Shown: one piece after another, positions 1 through 6,917 of the stretch | Layout: the number at the start of each line of letters is the position of its first letter | Position numbering within the stretch: position 1 is the stretch's first letter | Assembly: GCA_026015035.1 (NCBI GenBank) | Contig: JAOZHB010000032.1 | Location: 1 to 34,280, forward strand | From: Candidatus Bathyarchaeota archaeon | Lineage (GTDB): Archaea > Thermoproteota > Bathyarchaeia > RBG-16-48-13 > GCA-020355125 | Direction: 5' to 3' | Length of the DNA stretch: 34,280 nucleotides | The notes under the pieces: model-generated | What the model saw: only the letters and a program-made list of their open reading frames with translations | What the model was told of the DNA's origin: nothing | The model's database searches: none | Program-made: the position numbers and the translations under genes

Positions 1-549
1 ATTTACATGGACGAAGCGCGTTGCACCGGTTGTGCCCTCTGCACGTATGCGTGCTCCATGAAGCACTTTGGCGTCATCAACAAGGACGCTTCAAATATCC
101 AGGTGCGACAGCCTCAGATTCCCATCATCAAAGGAATCCCGGTAACATGCTCTCAGTGCCAGGTGGATGAAAGGGAGTGTGAGAAAGCATGCCCGACAAC
201 TCCGAAATCAATCACGTATGACATGAAGACCATGCACATGGTGATTAACAAGGCAACATGTCTGGGTGCGGGTTGTCTGCTATGCCAGAAGGCTTGTAAC
301 GCCAAAGCGGTAAGGTTCAACGCTGCAGTGTCTGACAAGCCCTTCGTCTGTGACCTGTGCGACACTGAAAACACCGGCAATCGGGATCCCGAGTGTATCA
401 AGATTTGCCCCTTTAGTGCTCTCAATTTTAGAGATAAAGGCGCACATCACTGGCACCGACGAAGCATTATGGAGAAGGCAGAGATGCTCGCCAAGCGAAT
501 ATACCCTATAACCAAAGAAAGCTTTTGCTTTCCTGACAGGAATTGGTAA
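1..549 (+). CDS. Ferredoxin-type iron-sulfur subunit of aldehyde oxidoreductase (5' partial)
   Basis: This is a polyferredoxin-like electron-transfer protein, probably the partner that takes electrons from the AOR encoded next. Four cysteine groups are visible: CTGCALCTYAC at the start, CSQCQVDERECEKACP, CLGAGCLLCQKAC, and CDLC followed by DPECIKICP. This is the HycB/DMSO-reductase-type arrangement expected to hold three or four [4Fe-4S] clusters. The frame stays open to base 1 and reads I-Y before the first ATG at base 7. Family members usually have a few residues such as K-x-I-x-V-D before the first Cys group, so the ATG at 7 is probably internal and the true start lies outside the window. 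The gene ends 19 bases before the AOR gene, consistent with one operon. The family is clear; the exact partner is inferred from position. Confidence 0.85.
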   Translation: MYMDEARCTGCALCTYACSMKHFGVINKDASNIQVRQPQIPIIKGIPVTCSQCQVDERECEKACPTTPKSITYDMKTMHMVINKATCLGAGCLLCQKACNAKAVRFNAAVSDKPFVCDLCDTENTGNRDPECIKICPFSALNFRDKGAHHWHRRSIMEKAEMLAKRIYPITKESFCFPDRNW

Positions 550-553
550 AAGG

Positions 554-562
554 AAAGGAGGT
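554..562 (+). promoter_or_regulatory. Strong Shine-Dalgarno of the AOR gene
   Basis: AAAGGAGGT lies six bases before the ATG at 569. It fixes that start and indicates leadered translation inside an operon. Confidence 0.8.
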
Positions 563-568
563 TGTGAA

Positions 569-2404
569 ATGGCTGAAATAACGTTTTATCTGTTAGACGT
601 GGATTTAACCAACAGGACGAGCAAGAAGGTGGATGTTACCAGTGATGTCAAGATATACTGCGCTGGCAGGGGCCTGGCTAATAAGCTGATTTGGGACCTG
701 GTACCACAGGGGGCAGACCTCCTCGGTCCACAGCAGATCCTGCACCTCGGCGTCGGGCCGCTAACCGGTCTCCTCGGGGGCAATATCTCCGTTAATCACA
801 TAAGTCCCCTGACCGGCTGGGTAAACAGAGCTTATAGTGGCGGCACTTTAGGCCCCGAGATGCTGGATGCTGGGTACAACTGTGGTATCTTGTTGAAGGG
901 CAAGGCGGATACGCCGGTCTACCTGTATGTGTATGACGACAAAGTGGAGATTCGGGATGCCTCCGACCTATGGGGGCTGACGGTCACGAAGACTAATGCC
1001 AAACTGCAAGACCGCTTATTCAAGGAGACGGGCGAGATATTCAGCATGGCGACCATAGGGCCCGCCGGCGAAAACCTGGTGCGATTTGCCAATGTCGTGG
1101 TTGACGGTTTCCGCAGTGCCAGCAAGCGTGGCCCCGGCGCCACGATGGGTTCCAAGAACCTCAAGGCAGTGGTAGTGCGGGGGACCAAGGGCCGGACATA
1201 CGCCGACCATCAAAAAGTGTGGAAACTGTATAAGGCCATGACCATGAACGCTGAAAATCAGTACCTCAGTAAAGGTTCCCGACTCGATGGCATTACCGCT
1301 TGGTCCGCTAGTCATTATAGAAATCCATCCACGCTAGAGGACTTCAGTTATGGATCAGCGATGCCCGGCATCAAGAACAACCACACGCTTTGGGTCCCCG
1401 AGTGTGACAACTACAACTACAAAGACTTTCTTATGCGATACAAGCTCTGGTCACACGCCTGCCCGGGGTGCATCCAACCCTGCTACCTGTCCTCCTTCAA
1501 AAACCTGCCCGCACCCCTTGGAGCCGTGGTTTGCAAGCACTTATACGATAACTCGGGTGGGTGCTCCCTAAACTGGATGCTTAAAACCTACGAGGAGCAG
1601 TCCGTGGTAGCAGCTGCGCTGGAAGAACTGGGCATGGACGGGGAAGAGGTAGGCGGAATCGTCGCCTGGGCCATGGACCTCTATGAGCATGGCATCATCA
1701 CTCAGGCGGACCTCGGTGGTATTGACCTCAAGTGGGGCGACCTGGATGCTGCCTTGGAACTATTGAAGAAGATAGCCTGCCGAGAGGGGAAGGCGCCCAA
1801 CGCCTTGGCTGATGGCTTCTGGCGAGCCGAAAAGGTCTTTGGCGAGGAGTCCATCTGGTATGCCTACGAGGTTCACGGCTGCGCCATGGATACCCAGGAA
1901 ATGCGGACCGGCACGAATAGATTCAGATATCCCTCGAACCATACTGGCGCCCGCAAGGGCGAAATGAGAGACATGAGTGAGTCGCTGACCCAGTGTAATA
2001 CCATTAGAAGACACATGGTGAATGCATTCGGCAGTTGGGAGGAAGCGGTTCGCCTGTTCCTAAATGCTGCCTGCGGCTGGAATATGACTATTGACGATGT
2101 CTGGGACATGAACTGGAGATACTACTTCTTCAACCGGGCCATAAGCCACCGTGAGGGCTTCAACGTCCCCTTGGGCAGTGCCGATGTCCTGCCCATTCGG
2201 GCCTACACGGAAACCGTTACCGACAAATACGGTACTAAGTATCTGGTAGACGAGTCTTACTGGCGGTCAACCGAGTGGCCGGACTTTTTGGAGAAGGAAT
2301 GTAAGTTGAACAGGGACGGTTCGCTACCCAGAAGTGAGCTGGTGCGTCTTGGGCTTGACTTCGTTATCCCGGTACTTGATCCTTTGGGAGTCATAGGTCC
2401 ATAA
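569..2404 (+). CDS. aor: Tungsten-containing aldehyde:ferredoxin oxidoreductase family protein
   Basis: The 611-residue length fits the AOR family, which oxidises aldehydes to acids at a tungstopterin cofactor and passes electrons to ferredoxin. The N-terminal pterin-binding part shows the family pattern GPLTGLLGGNIS, then SGGTLGPEMLDAGYN, then LLKGKADTPVYLYV. RGPGATMGSKNLKAVVVRGT is the next conserved block. Cluster ligands are Cys298, Cys301 and Cys305 (CPGCIQPC), with a fourth candidate Cys476 in ESLTQC, matching the C-x2-C-x3-C plus distal Cys layout of known AORs. Start choice: ATG is preceded by the strong SD AAAGGAGGT. The upstream ferredoxin and downstream MoaD-like gene support a tungsten cofactor role. 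The distal SLTQC differs from the common D-x-LG-x-C form, so this may be a specialised subfamily, for example related to BamB-like AORs, and the aldehyde is unknown. Confidence 0.9.
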   Translation: MAEITFYLLDVDLTNRTSKKVDVTSDVKIYCAGRGLANKLIWDLVPQGADLLGPQQILHLGVGPLTGLLGGNISVNHISPLTGWVNRAYSGGTLGPEMLDAGYNCGILLKGKADTPVYLYVYDDKVEIRDASDLWGLTVTKTNAKLQDRLFKETGEIFSMATIGPAGENLVRFANVVVDGFRSASKRGPGATMGSKNLKAVVVRGTKGRTYADHQKVWKLYKAMTMNAENQYLSKGSRLDGITAWSASHYRNPSTLEDFSYGSAMPGIKNNHTLWVPECDNYNYKDFLMRYKLWSHACPGCIQPCYLSSFKNLPAPLGAVVCKHLYDNSGGCSLNWMLKTYEEQSVVAAALEELGMDGEEVGGIVAWAMDLYEHGIITQADLGGIDLKWGDLDAALELLKKIACREGKAPNALADGFWRAEKVFGEESIWYAYEVHGCAMDTQEMRTGTNRFRYPSNHTGARKGEMRDMSESLTQCNTIRRHMVNAFGSWEEAVRLFLNAACGWNMTIDDVWDMNWRYYFFNRAISHREGFNVPLGSADVLPIRAYTETVTDKYGTKYLVDESYWRSTEWPDFLEKECKLNRDGSLPRSELVRLGLDFVIPVLDPLGVIGP

Positions 2405-2600
2405 ACGACCACTCGGGGAACCAGAAGAACAAGATGATTCTCTGGCTAGGCTGTTGTCCACATCATGTCAAGATACGTTCAGAGAACAGTAGCGGGCTGA
2501 AAAAGGAGTATCCATGAATCAAGGCGATAGTCCACCCAGAGTGTAGACCGGAGGTGAGTGCCATGGTCGATGAAGTTCTCAGATCTGACGCGCGCGCACA
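2405..2600 (+). other. Degenerate spacer with two tiny SD-led reading frames
   Basis: Between AOR and the MoeB remnant there are two short frames with good SD sequences: one starting at 2514 after AAAAAGGAG (10 codons) and one starting at 2563 after GGAGGTGA (15 codons). Neither encodes a recognisable protein. They look like surviving starts of a gene whose body was deleted, which would fit the neighbouring C-terminal fragment, but this is inference. Confidence 0.35.
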
Positions 2601-2774
2601 GTGGTTATAGGTTGTATCCCGGCGGTCAAGGTAATAACATATATCGTGGGACTTGGTGGACTATTAACCAAGAGAGTATTAATATATGATGGGCTAAGCC
2701 TGATGTTCACAGAACTCAAGGTCAGGAAAGACCCCAATTGTGAGCAGGGTTGTCAGTTAGGAGGCAAGGAATAA
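2601..2774 (+). pseudogene. C-terminal remnant of a MoeB/ThiF/HesA-type adenylyltransferase
   Basis: An open frame beginning with GTG reads VVIGCIPAVKVITYIVGL, then GGLLTKRVLIYDGLSLMF, then TELKVRKDPNCEQGC. This matches the C-terminal end of E1-like MoeB/ThiF proteins, which runs IK-x-(I/L)LG-G-x-LxGRLLxYD-x-L-x-F-x-E-x-K-x-RxPxCPxCG. These enzymes adenylate the Gly-Gly tail of MoaD/ThiS carriers. Only about 57 codons remain. A stop lies just upstream in frame at 2586, and the adenylation domain and catalytic Cys are absent. The usual final CPxCG zinc pair is CEQGC here. The frame ends two bases before the MoaD ATG, so the ancestral order was probably AOR, MoeB, MoaD. The homology is my reading of the pattern; a translated search of 2405-2774 would settle it. 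Confidence 0.6.
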
Positions 2775-2776
2775 GA

Positions 2777-3076
2777 ATGGGCATTATAACGGTAAAACTT
2801 CCTTTATCGTATGTGCAGTCTTTTACCGATGACACGGACTTTGTGCAGTTAACACTGGACGTAGTTGAAGTACGCGGAAGCACAGTTGGCGAGTGCCTTA
2901 ACCATTTGGTTAAGCAGTTCCCCGACATGAAGAAACAGCTTTTCACTAAATCTGGTAACTTGTTCGATAATATTATCATCTCTGTTAATGGAGAGAGTGC
3001 CTACCCGGAGCAACTGGCTAAGTCAGTGAAAGATGGGGATGAGCTTAACATAGTATTCATGATTAGCGGTGGGTAA
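2777..3076 (+). CDS. MoaD/ThiS-family sulfur carrier protein
   Basis: A 99-residue beta-grasp protein ending in ISGG, the C-terminal Gly-Gly that MoaD and ThiS carriers use for adenylation and thiocarboxylate formation. The central V-x-V-x-GSTVGECLNHLVKQFP and the ending VKDGDELNIVFMISGG are typical of the fold. In an AOR operon it most likely supplies sulfur for molybdopterin or tungstopterin synthesis. The ORF track begins at a TTG (2750), but AGGAGG at 2759-2764 and AAGGA at 2766-2770 place the better start at ATG 2777, just after the stop of the MoeB-like remnant. The cognate activating enzyme next door appears broken, so another E1-like enzyme would have to serve it. ThiS-type or tRNA-thiolation roles cannot be excluded. 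Confidence 0.8.
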   Translation: MGIITVKLPLSYVQSFTDDTDFVQLTLDVVEVRGSTVGECLNHLVKQFPDMKKQLFTKSGNLFDNIIISVNGESAYPEQLAKSVKDGDELNIVFMISGG

Positions 3077-3190
3077 ACGCGCACTTCGCTTGGCATCCCA
3101 TTGAGCAACGCGCGCGTGCTCCTGATAAGAACAGTAAAAACTGAAAAATGAAGCTAACTAGCTACCCTTTCGAAAGACGGCACGCCTATC

Positions 3191-3199
3191 AGCTAGCTA
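3191..3199. repeat. AGCT-phase motif
   Basis: AGCTAGCTA in the spacer before TPP enzyme copy 1. Confidence 0.75.
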
Positions 3200-3262
3200 T
3201 TCGAATTCATATAACTATGAAACGGGTTATATGCAAGTTCAATCCATCTGAATCTATATACT

Positions 3263-3274
3263 TTAGCTAGCTAA
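3263..3274. repeat. AGCT-phase motif, 12-base palindrome
   Basis: TTAGCTAGCTAA is a perfect palindrome in the same spacer as the copies at 3191 and 3547 (TAGCTAGCT). Confidence 0.75.
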
Positions 3275-3599
3275 ACCGTCCCAGGATATTGAGTTCAATA
3301 CGCTAAACGGTTGAACGCCATGAGGAGACAGGTCGACACACTCAACAGCACATGGTCCACGACTGCCTAAGCAGCTTCGAGCCATGCCAATCGAACCCCA
3401 CCTCATGTAAAACTAGCAAGAACGTCGACTTCGCATACATTGTTAGTATCTTTTGTAGTATCTGGGAACTGAATAAGGGAAGCAGATATTCTATTGTTCT
3501 ATTCACCTCTTGAAACCTTATTGAAATAGATGTACAATTAGGAGTGTAGCTAGCTTCTATGTGCAGAATTTCAATAACGCCTCGCTAACCATAGTAGGT

Positions 3600-3607
3600 C
3601 TTATATG
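3600..3607 (+). promoter_or_regulatory. TATA-like box of the first TPP enzyme
   Basis: CTTATATG lies about 45 bases before the TTG at 3647 and would start transcription near 3628-3632, just before AAGGAGG (3631-3637). It would place the ATG at 3605 upstream of the transcript start, arguing against that start. Confidence 0.55.
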
Positions 3608-3646
3608 GGTCTTGTCCTCGTTTTTTGGTTAAGGAGGACTTTACTT

Positions 3647-5311
3647 TTGAGAGGAGGGCAAATAGTAGCGAAAATCCTGAAGATTGAAGGAACCGACTTT
3701 GTCTCCCACTACCCCAGTGTTGGTAGTGTTATCGGGGACGTAGCAGATGAGGGCGTCAGAGTACTAACGACGCGACATGAGAGAACCGCCATAGCAATGG
3801 CAGATGCTTATACGAGATATTCGATGGGACATAAGCACGGGGTGGCCATGAGTCAAAGTGGTCATGCCGCTCACAACCTAATGGGCGGTATGGGACAGGC
3901 CTTCGATGACCTTTCCCCCATACTGATGATGCCCGCAGGCTCTCGAATGAACCAACTTGAGAAGAGGCGGTGGGACTCAGCTGCTAACTATACGTGTGTC
4001 ACCAAATGGAGCGCACGCCTTGATACTGCCGTGAACATCCCCGGTCTCATGAGTATGGCTTTCACTAGGTTGAGGACGGGAAGGCCAGCGCCCGTTCTTC
4101 TTGAGATGATGCGTGACGCCTTAATGGGGGAGATTCAAGATTCGGACTTCAACTACGAGCCTGTGAAAGGCTGGAAATACCAGGGAGATCCTCATGATGT
4201 TGAGATCGCTGTACGCGCGCTCCTGAATGCCAAGAGACCTGTGCTTTATGTAGGCGATGGCGTGCTTCGAGCGGATGCGGCTGAAGACTTTAGAGCGTTT
4301 GCTGAACTCGTTCAAGCACCGGTCATCACCAACTTAAAGGGTAAGAGTGCGTTTCCAGAGGATCATCCGCTCTCCGTGGGGTTACGCGGAAGGGCGCTCT
4401 GGATGTGCATGAGTCGGGCTGACCTCGTCTTTGGCATTGGAACCAGTCTGTCTGGTGCACATGGAACGCCGATACCACTTGGAAAGAAAATCGTGTTATG
4501 CAACATCGGCGAGTACGATGTCAACATGTATCAGAGAGCGAACCTCGCGGTCATCGGGGACGCGAAACTGGTGCTCCGTCAACTGATTGAGGAGGTCAAG
4601 AAGCAGACTAACGGCGGCGGCGTCAAGAGAAACGATGAACTTGAGACGGAAATTGCACGGGAAAAAAGGCTTCAATTGAAAGAATGGCTGCCCAAACTTA
4701 CCTCAAACAAGAAGCCCATTAACCCGTACCGGGTTATTTGGGATATGATGCATACGTTTGATAGAACGAATTTGGCTATCACTCATGAATCGGGTAGCCC
4801 GCGAGAACAGTTGGGCGCCATCTGGGAATCCCTTCTTCCGAGAAGTTTTCTAGGATGGGGACATACGACAAACCTGGGTTTCTCGTGGGGTGCAGCCATG
4901 GCTGCTAAGCTTATGTGGCCAGAGAAACTCTCCGTAAACTGGGTTGGAGACGCCGCGATGGGTCACAACGCGATGGACTTAGAGACGTCGTTGCGGGAAA
5001 ACCTACCGATATTGACCGTTCTTAGCAACAACTCAGGCTATGCCACCTACGGTCCAAGGGGACGGTCAAGGCTGCCCGCAGCCGTCAAGATGGTGTCTCC
5101 CAGTAACGTAATAAGCTATGCCACCATGGCTGAAGGGTTAGGCTGTTACAGCGAGAGAATTGAAGAGCCCGATGAGGTAATACCCGCATTGAAGCGGGGG
5201 ATCAAAGAAGTTAACGCAGGAAGACCCGCCCTCATTGAAGTGATAACCGACTGGGAGTCAACACGGATAAGCTACCAAATTCCGAACGAGTATCAACCTG
5301 GGAAGCTGTAA
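3647..5311 (+). CDS. Thiamine diphosphate-dependent enzyme, acetolactate synthase-like (copy 1)
   Basis: A three-domain TPP enzyme of the acetolactate synthase/2-keto-acid decarboxylase superfamily. The PYR domain carries the cofactor-activating glutamate Glu45 in RHERTAIAMA. The central domain has the NLKGKSAFPEDHPLSVG stretch. The PP domain has the metal/diphosphate motif starting at Asp435 (VGDAAMGHNAM) and closing with Asn461-Asn462. Start choice: the tracked ATG at 3605 adds a stretch without counterpart in copy 2. TTG at 3647 has AAGGAGG nine bases upstream and sits properly behind the TATA-like box. No small regulatory subunit is nearby, so a branched-chain biosynthetic role is not indicated. 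Copy 2 lies on the far side of the enolase-superfamily gene, suggesting duplication. The substrate is probably a 2-keto acid and is otherwise unknown. Confidence 0.8.
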   Translation: MRGGQIVAKILKIEGTDFVSHYPSVGSVIGDVADEGVRVLTTRHERTAIAMADAYTRYSMGHKHGVAMSQSGHAAHNLMGGMGQAFDDLSPILMMPAGSRMNQLEKRRWDSAANYTCVTKWSARLDTAVNIPGLMSMAFTRLRTGRPAPVLLEMMRDALMGEIQDSDFNYEPVKGWKYQGDPHDVEIAVRALLNAKRPVLYVGDGVLRADAAEDFRAFAELVQAPVITNLKGKSAFPEDHPLSVGLRGRALWMCMSRADLVFGIGTSLSGAHGTPIPLGKKIVLCNIGEYDVNMYQRANLAVIGDAKLVLRQLIEEVKKQTNGGGVKRNDELETEIAREKRLQLKEWLPKLTSNKKPINPYRVIWDMMHTFDRTNLAITHESGSPREQLGAIWESLLPRSFLGWGHTTNLGFSWGAAMAAKLMWPEKLSVNWVGDAAMGHNAMDLETSLRENLPILTVLSNNSGYATYGPRGRSRLPAAVKMVSPSNVISYATMAEGLGCYSERIEEPDEVIPALKRGIKEVNAGRPALIEVITDWESTRISYQIPNEYQPGKL

Positions 5312-5335
5312 AACCCTTAATATCACCTATTCCCT

Positions 5336-5343
5336 TTTTCCCT
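5336..5343 (+). terminator. Pyrimidine-rich terminator after TPP enzyme copy 1
   Basis: CCTTTTTC about 25 bases after the stop is the kind of oligo-T tract that ends archaeal transcripts. Confidence 0.35.
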
Positions 5344-5450
5344 TAGCTAACCTATCGCCTGAATAAGAAATCAATTTTGAAGTGTAAAGCTAGTTCACCT
5401 TTTAAGAAAAACCTTCGCTAAAAACAGGGTAGCTAACTCGATTGTCAAAT

Positions 5451-5457
5451 AAAAAAA
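5451..5457 (-). terminator. Oligo-T terminator of the enolase-superfamily gene
   Basis: Seven A on the + strand, read as TTTTTTT on the minus strand, lie about 30 bases after the stop of the minus-strand gene. Confidence 0.5.
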
Positions 5458-5480
5458 GGAGAAAGATCGCGATTAACGCT

Positions 5481-5492
5481 GCTAGCTAGCTA
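5481..5492. repeat. AGCT-phase motif, longest copy
   Basis: GCTAGCTAGCTA, three full units. It contains the TAG stop and last Ser codon (AGC) of the minus-strand enolase-superfamily gene. Confidence 0.8.
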
Positions 5493-6709
5493 TCGAAGTA
5501 GGTTTCTCCTTCCTTGAGACGCTTTCTAACCGCCTGCTCATTCAGCTCTATTCCCATTCCTGGTTTATCTGGCACTTCAATGAAACCGTCCTTGACTGCG
5601 TTCTTCGGAAGCCCCTTCACTAGGCCATCCCACTCAGCACCGACGTTGGGTAACTCGAAAGCGATGTAGTTTTGAGGTAATGTAGCTGAAACTTGGATGA
5701 GTGCTGCGAGGCCTATGGGGCCGTCGCCTATCCCGTGGGGTGCAATCAGGATCCCGTGCATGTCGGCGTATTCCGCTACCCACTTGAGTTCCATGATGCC
5801 CCCGACGTCGCAGGGGTCTGGCCCAATTATGTCAACCGAATGCTTCTCTATTAGGCCTTGGAATCCTTGTCTGAGATAGATCTGTTCACCGGTGTGGATG
5901 GGTGTGCTGGTGCTCTGAGTCACGGTGCGGTAGATGTCGGGAAGGGTGTAGGGGGTGTAGTCTCCTGTGATCATGTCCTCTAGCCACATAACATTCAGTG
6001 GCTCCAAGGCCTTTGCAAGCCTAATGGCGTCAGGTACTTTCCAGCCGGGGCCACAGTCCAATGCAAGCCCTACCTCATCTCCCAGGGCCTCCTTTAATGC
6101 TTTCACGCAGGCTATTGTATGCTTCAATCCACGTTCAGTGGTGAGTCCCGTTTGATAGAGATAGGGTTGAGTCGGAGGTAAGGGCTGTTCTCCATAATGG
6201 TATTCAGGAAACGTGGAAGCCATCGTTGAATGAAAGCCGATGCCCCACTTCATGATGGTGAAGCCTCCAGGTAACTTCTTCCTTTCACTCGCGTGATTGT
6301 AATAATCTTCTGGGGACGTACCCTCCCGACGTAAGCCGCTGGGAGAATAGGGCATGTCTCCACCGTTGTAAACCCTCACTTTATCTCGGACTTTACCCCC
6401 CAAAAGTCTGTAAACCGGGACACCGGCCGTTTTTCCAGCGATGTCCCAAAGAGCCATCTCGATGGCGCTGACACTGCTTCCCCAGGGCTTGAAGGCTCCA
6501 AGGCGGCGTATTCGAAGCATCACTCTTTCCACGTTAGTGGGGTCCTGCTCAAGAATGTACCGTTTATAATACAGAACATGCGGTTTCAAATAAGAGTGTT
6601 TTGACGCCTCCACTTGGGCAAGGCCACTGATTCCTTCATCAGTGTCTATTCGTACCAATAGCGCGTGTAAATCGCTTATTACCATGCATTTAAGATTCGT
6701 TATCTTCAT
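5486..6709 (-). CDS. Enolase-superfamily (mandelate racemase/muconate lactonizing-like) protein
   Basis: A 407-residue enolase-superfamily enzyme; members abstract a proton alpha to a carboxylate, often dehydrating sugar acids. The N-terminal capping domain opens with MKITNLKCMVI. Barrel residues are Lys154 (IMKWGIG), metal ligands Asp218 (LALDCGPGW), Glu244 (WLEDM) and Glu275 (HTGEQI), and His325 (IAPHGIGDG). An extra segment at about 117-185, rich in Pro and Tyr, is longer than in DgoD-type members and probably shapes the active site. The start has AAGGTGAG upstream. The stop TAG is formed inside the 12-base motif GCTAGCTAGCTA. It lies between two related TPP enzymes, one convergent and one divergent, so a shared acid-degradation pathway is plausible. 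Dehydratase versus racemase or cycloisomerase activity cannot be decided here. Confidence 0.82.
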   Translation of the reverse strand: MKITNLKCMVISDLHALLVRIDTDEGISGLAQVEASKHSYLKPHVLYYKRYILEQDPTNVERVMLRIRRLGAFKPWGSSVSAIEMALWDIAGKTAGVPVYRLLGGKVRDKVRVYNGGDMPYSPSGLRREGTSPEDYYNHASERKKLPGGFTIMKWGIGFHSTMASTFPEYHYGEQPLPPTQPYLYQTGLTTERGLKHTIACVKALKEALGDEVGLALDCGPGWKVPDAIRLAKALEPLNVMWLEDMITGDYTPYTLPDIYRTVTQSTSTPIHTGEQIYLRQGFQGLIEKHSVDIIGPDPCDVGGIMELKWVAEYADMHGILIAPHGIGDGPIGLAALIQVSATLPQNYIAFELPNVGAEWDGLVKGLPKNAVKDGFIEVPDKPGMGIELNEQAVRKRLKEGETYFDS

Positions 6710-6765
6710 CTGGGGCCTCTCACCTTCTTACTTACTATCTTATGACGTTTCCAAATAAGCTTTTC

Positions 6766-6775
6766 AGCTAGCTAG
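6766..6775. repeat. AGCT-phase motif
   Basis: AGCTAGCTAG in the divergent promoter region between the enolase-superfamily gene and TPP enzyme copy 2. Confidence 0.75.
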
Positions 6776-6875
6776 GTGTAGTTTAGACTGTTCTTTTGGT
6801 AAAAAAGTCATTTAGTTAGCCACTAAGCGTAACTAGCCAGTATTCGTACACAGGTTTTCTTGGTTACTTGTAAGA

Positions 6876-6883
6876 CTTATATA
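6876..6883 (+). promoter_or_regulatory. TATA box of TPP enzyme copy 2
   Basis: CTTATATA lies 34 bases before the ATG at 6918, predicting a leader of about 10-15 bases. Confidence 0.65.
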
Positions 6884-6917
6884 CCATGTTAAAAGAATAG
6901 TACGAAGGCGAATTAAA

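Larger units (their letters stand above)
3077..3599. other. Long intergenic region with AGCT-type motifs, no supported gene
   Basis: About 520 bases lie between the MoaD-like gene and the promoter of the first TPP enzyme. They contain three perfect AGCT-phase repeats (3191, 3264 and 3547), a degenerate one near 3152, and the palindrome ACGCGCGCGT at 3108-3117. A 53-codon frame at 3352-3513 (+) has no SD and no recognisable sequence, so I do not call it. Confidence 0.6.

Noticed and set aside
3352-3513. 53-codon frame on the + strand in the long spacer before TPP copy 1
   Set aside because: No SD, no promoter at a fitting distance, no recognisable motif; probably chance.
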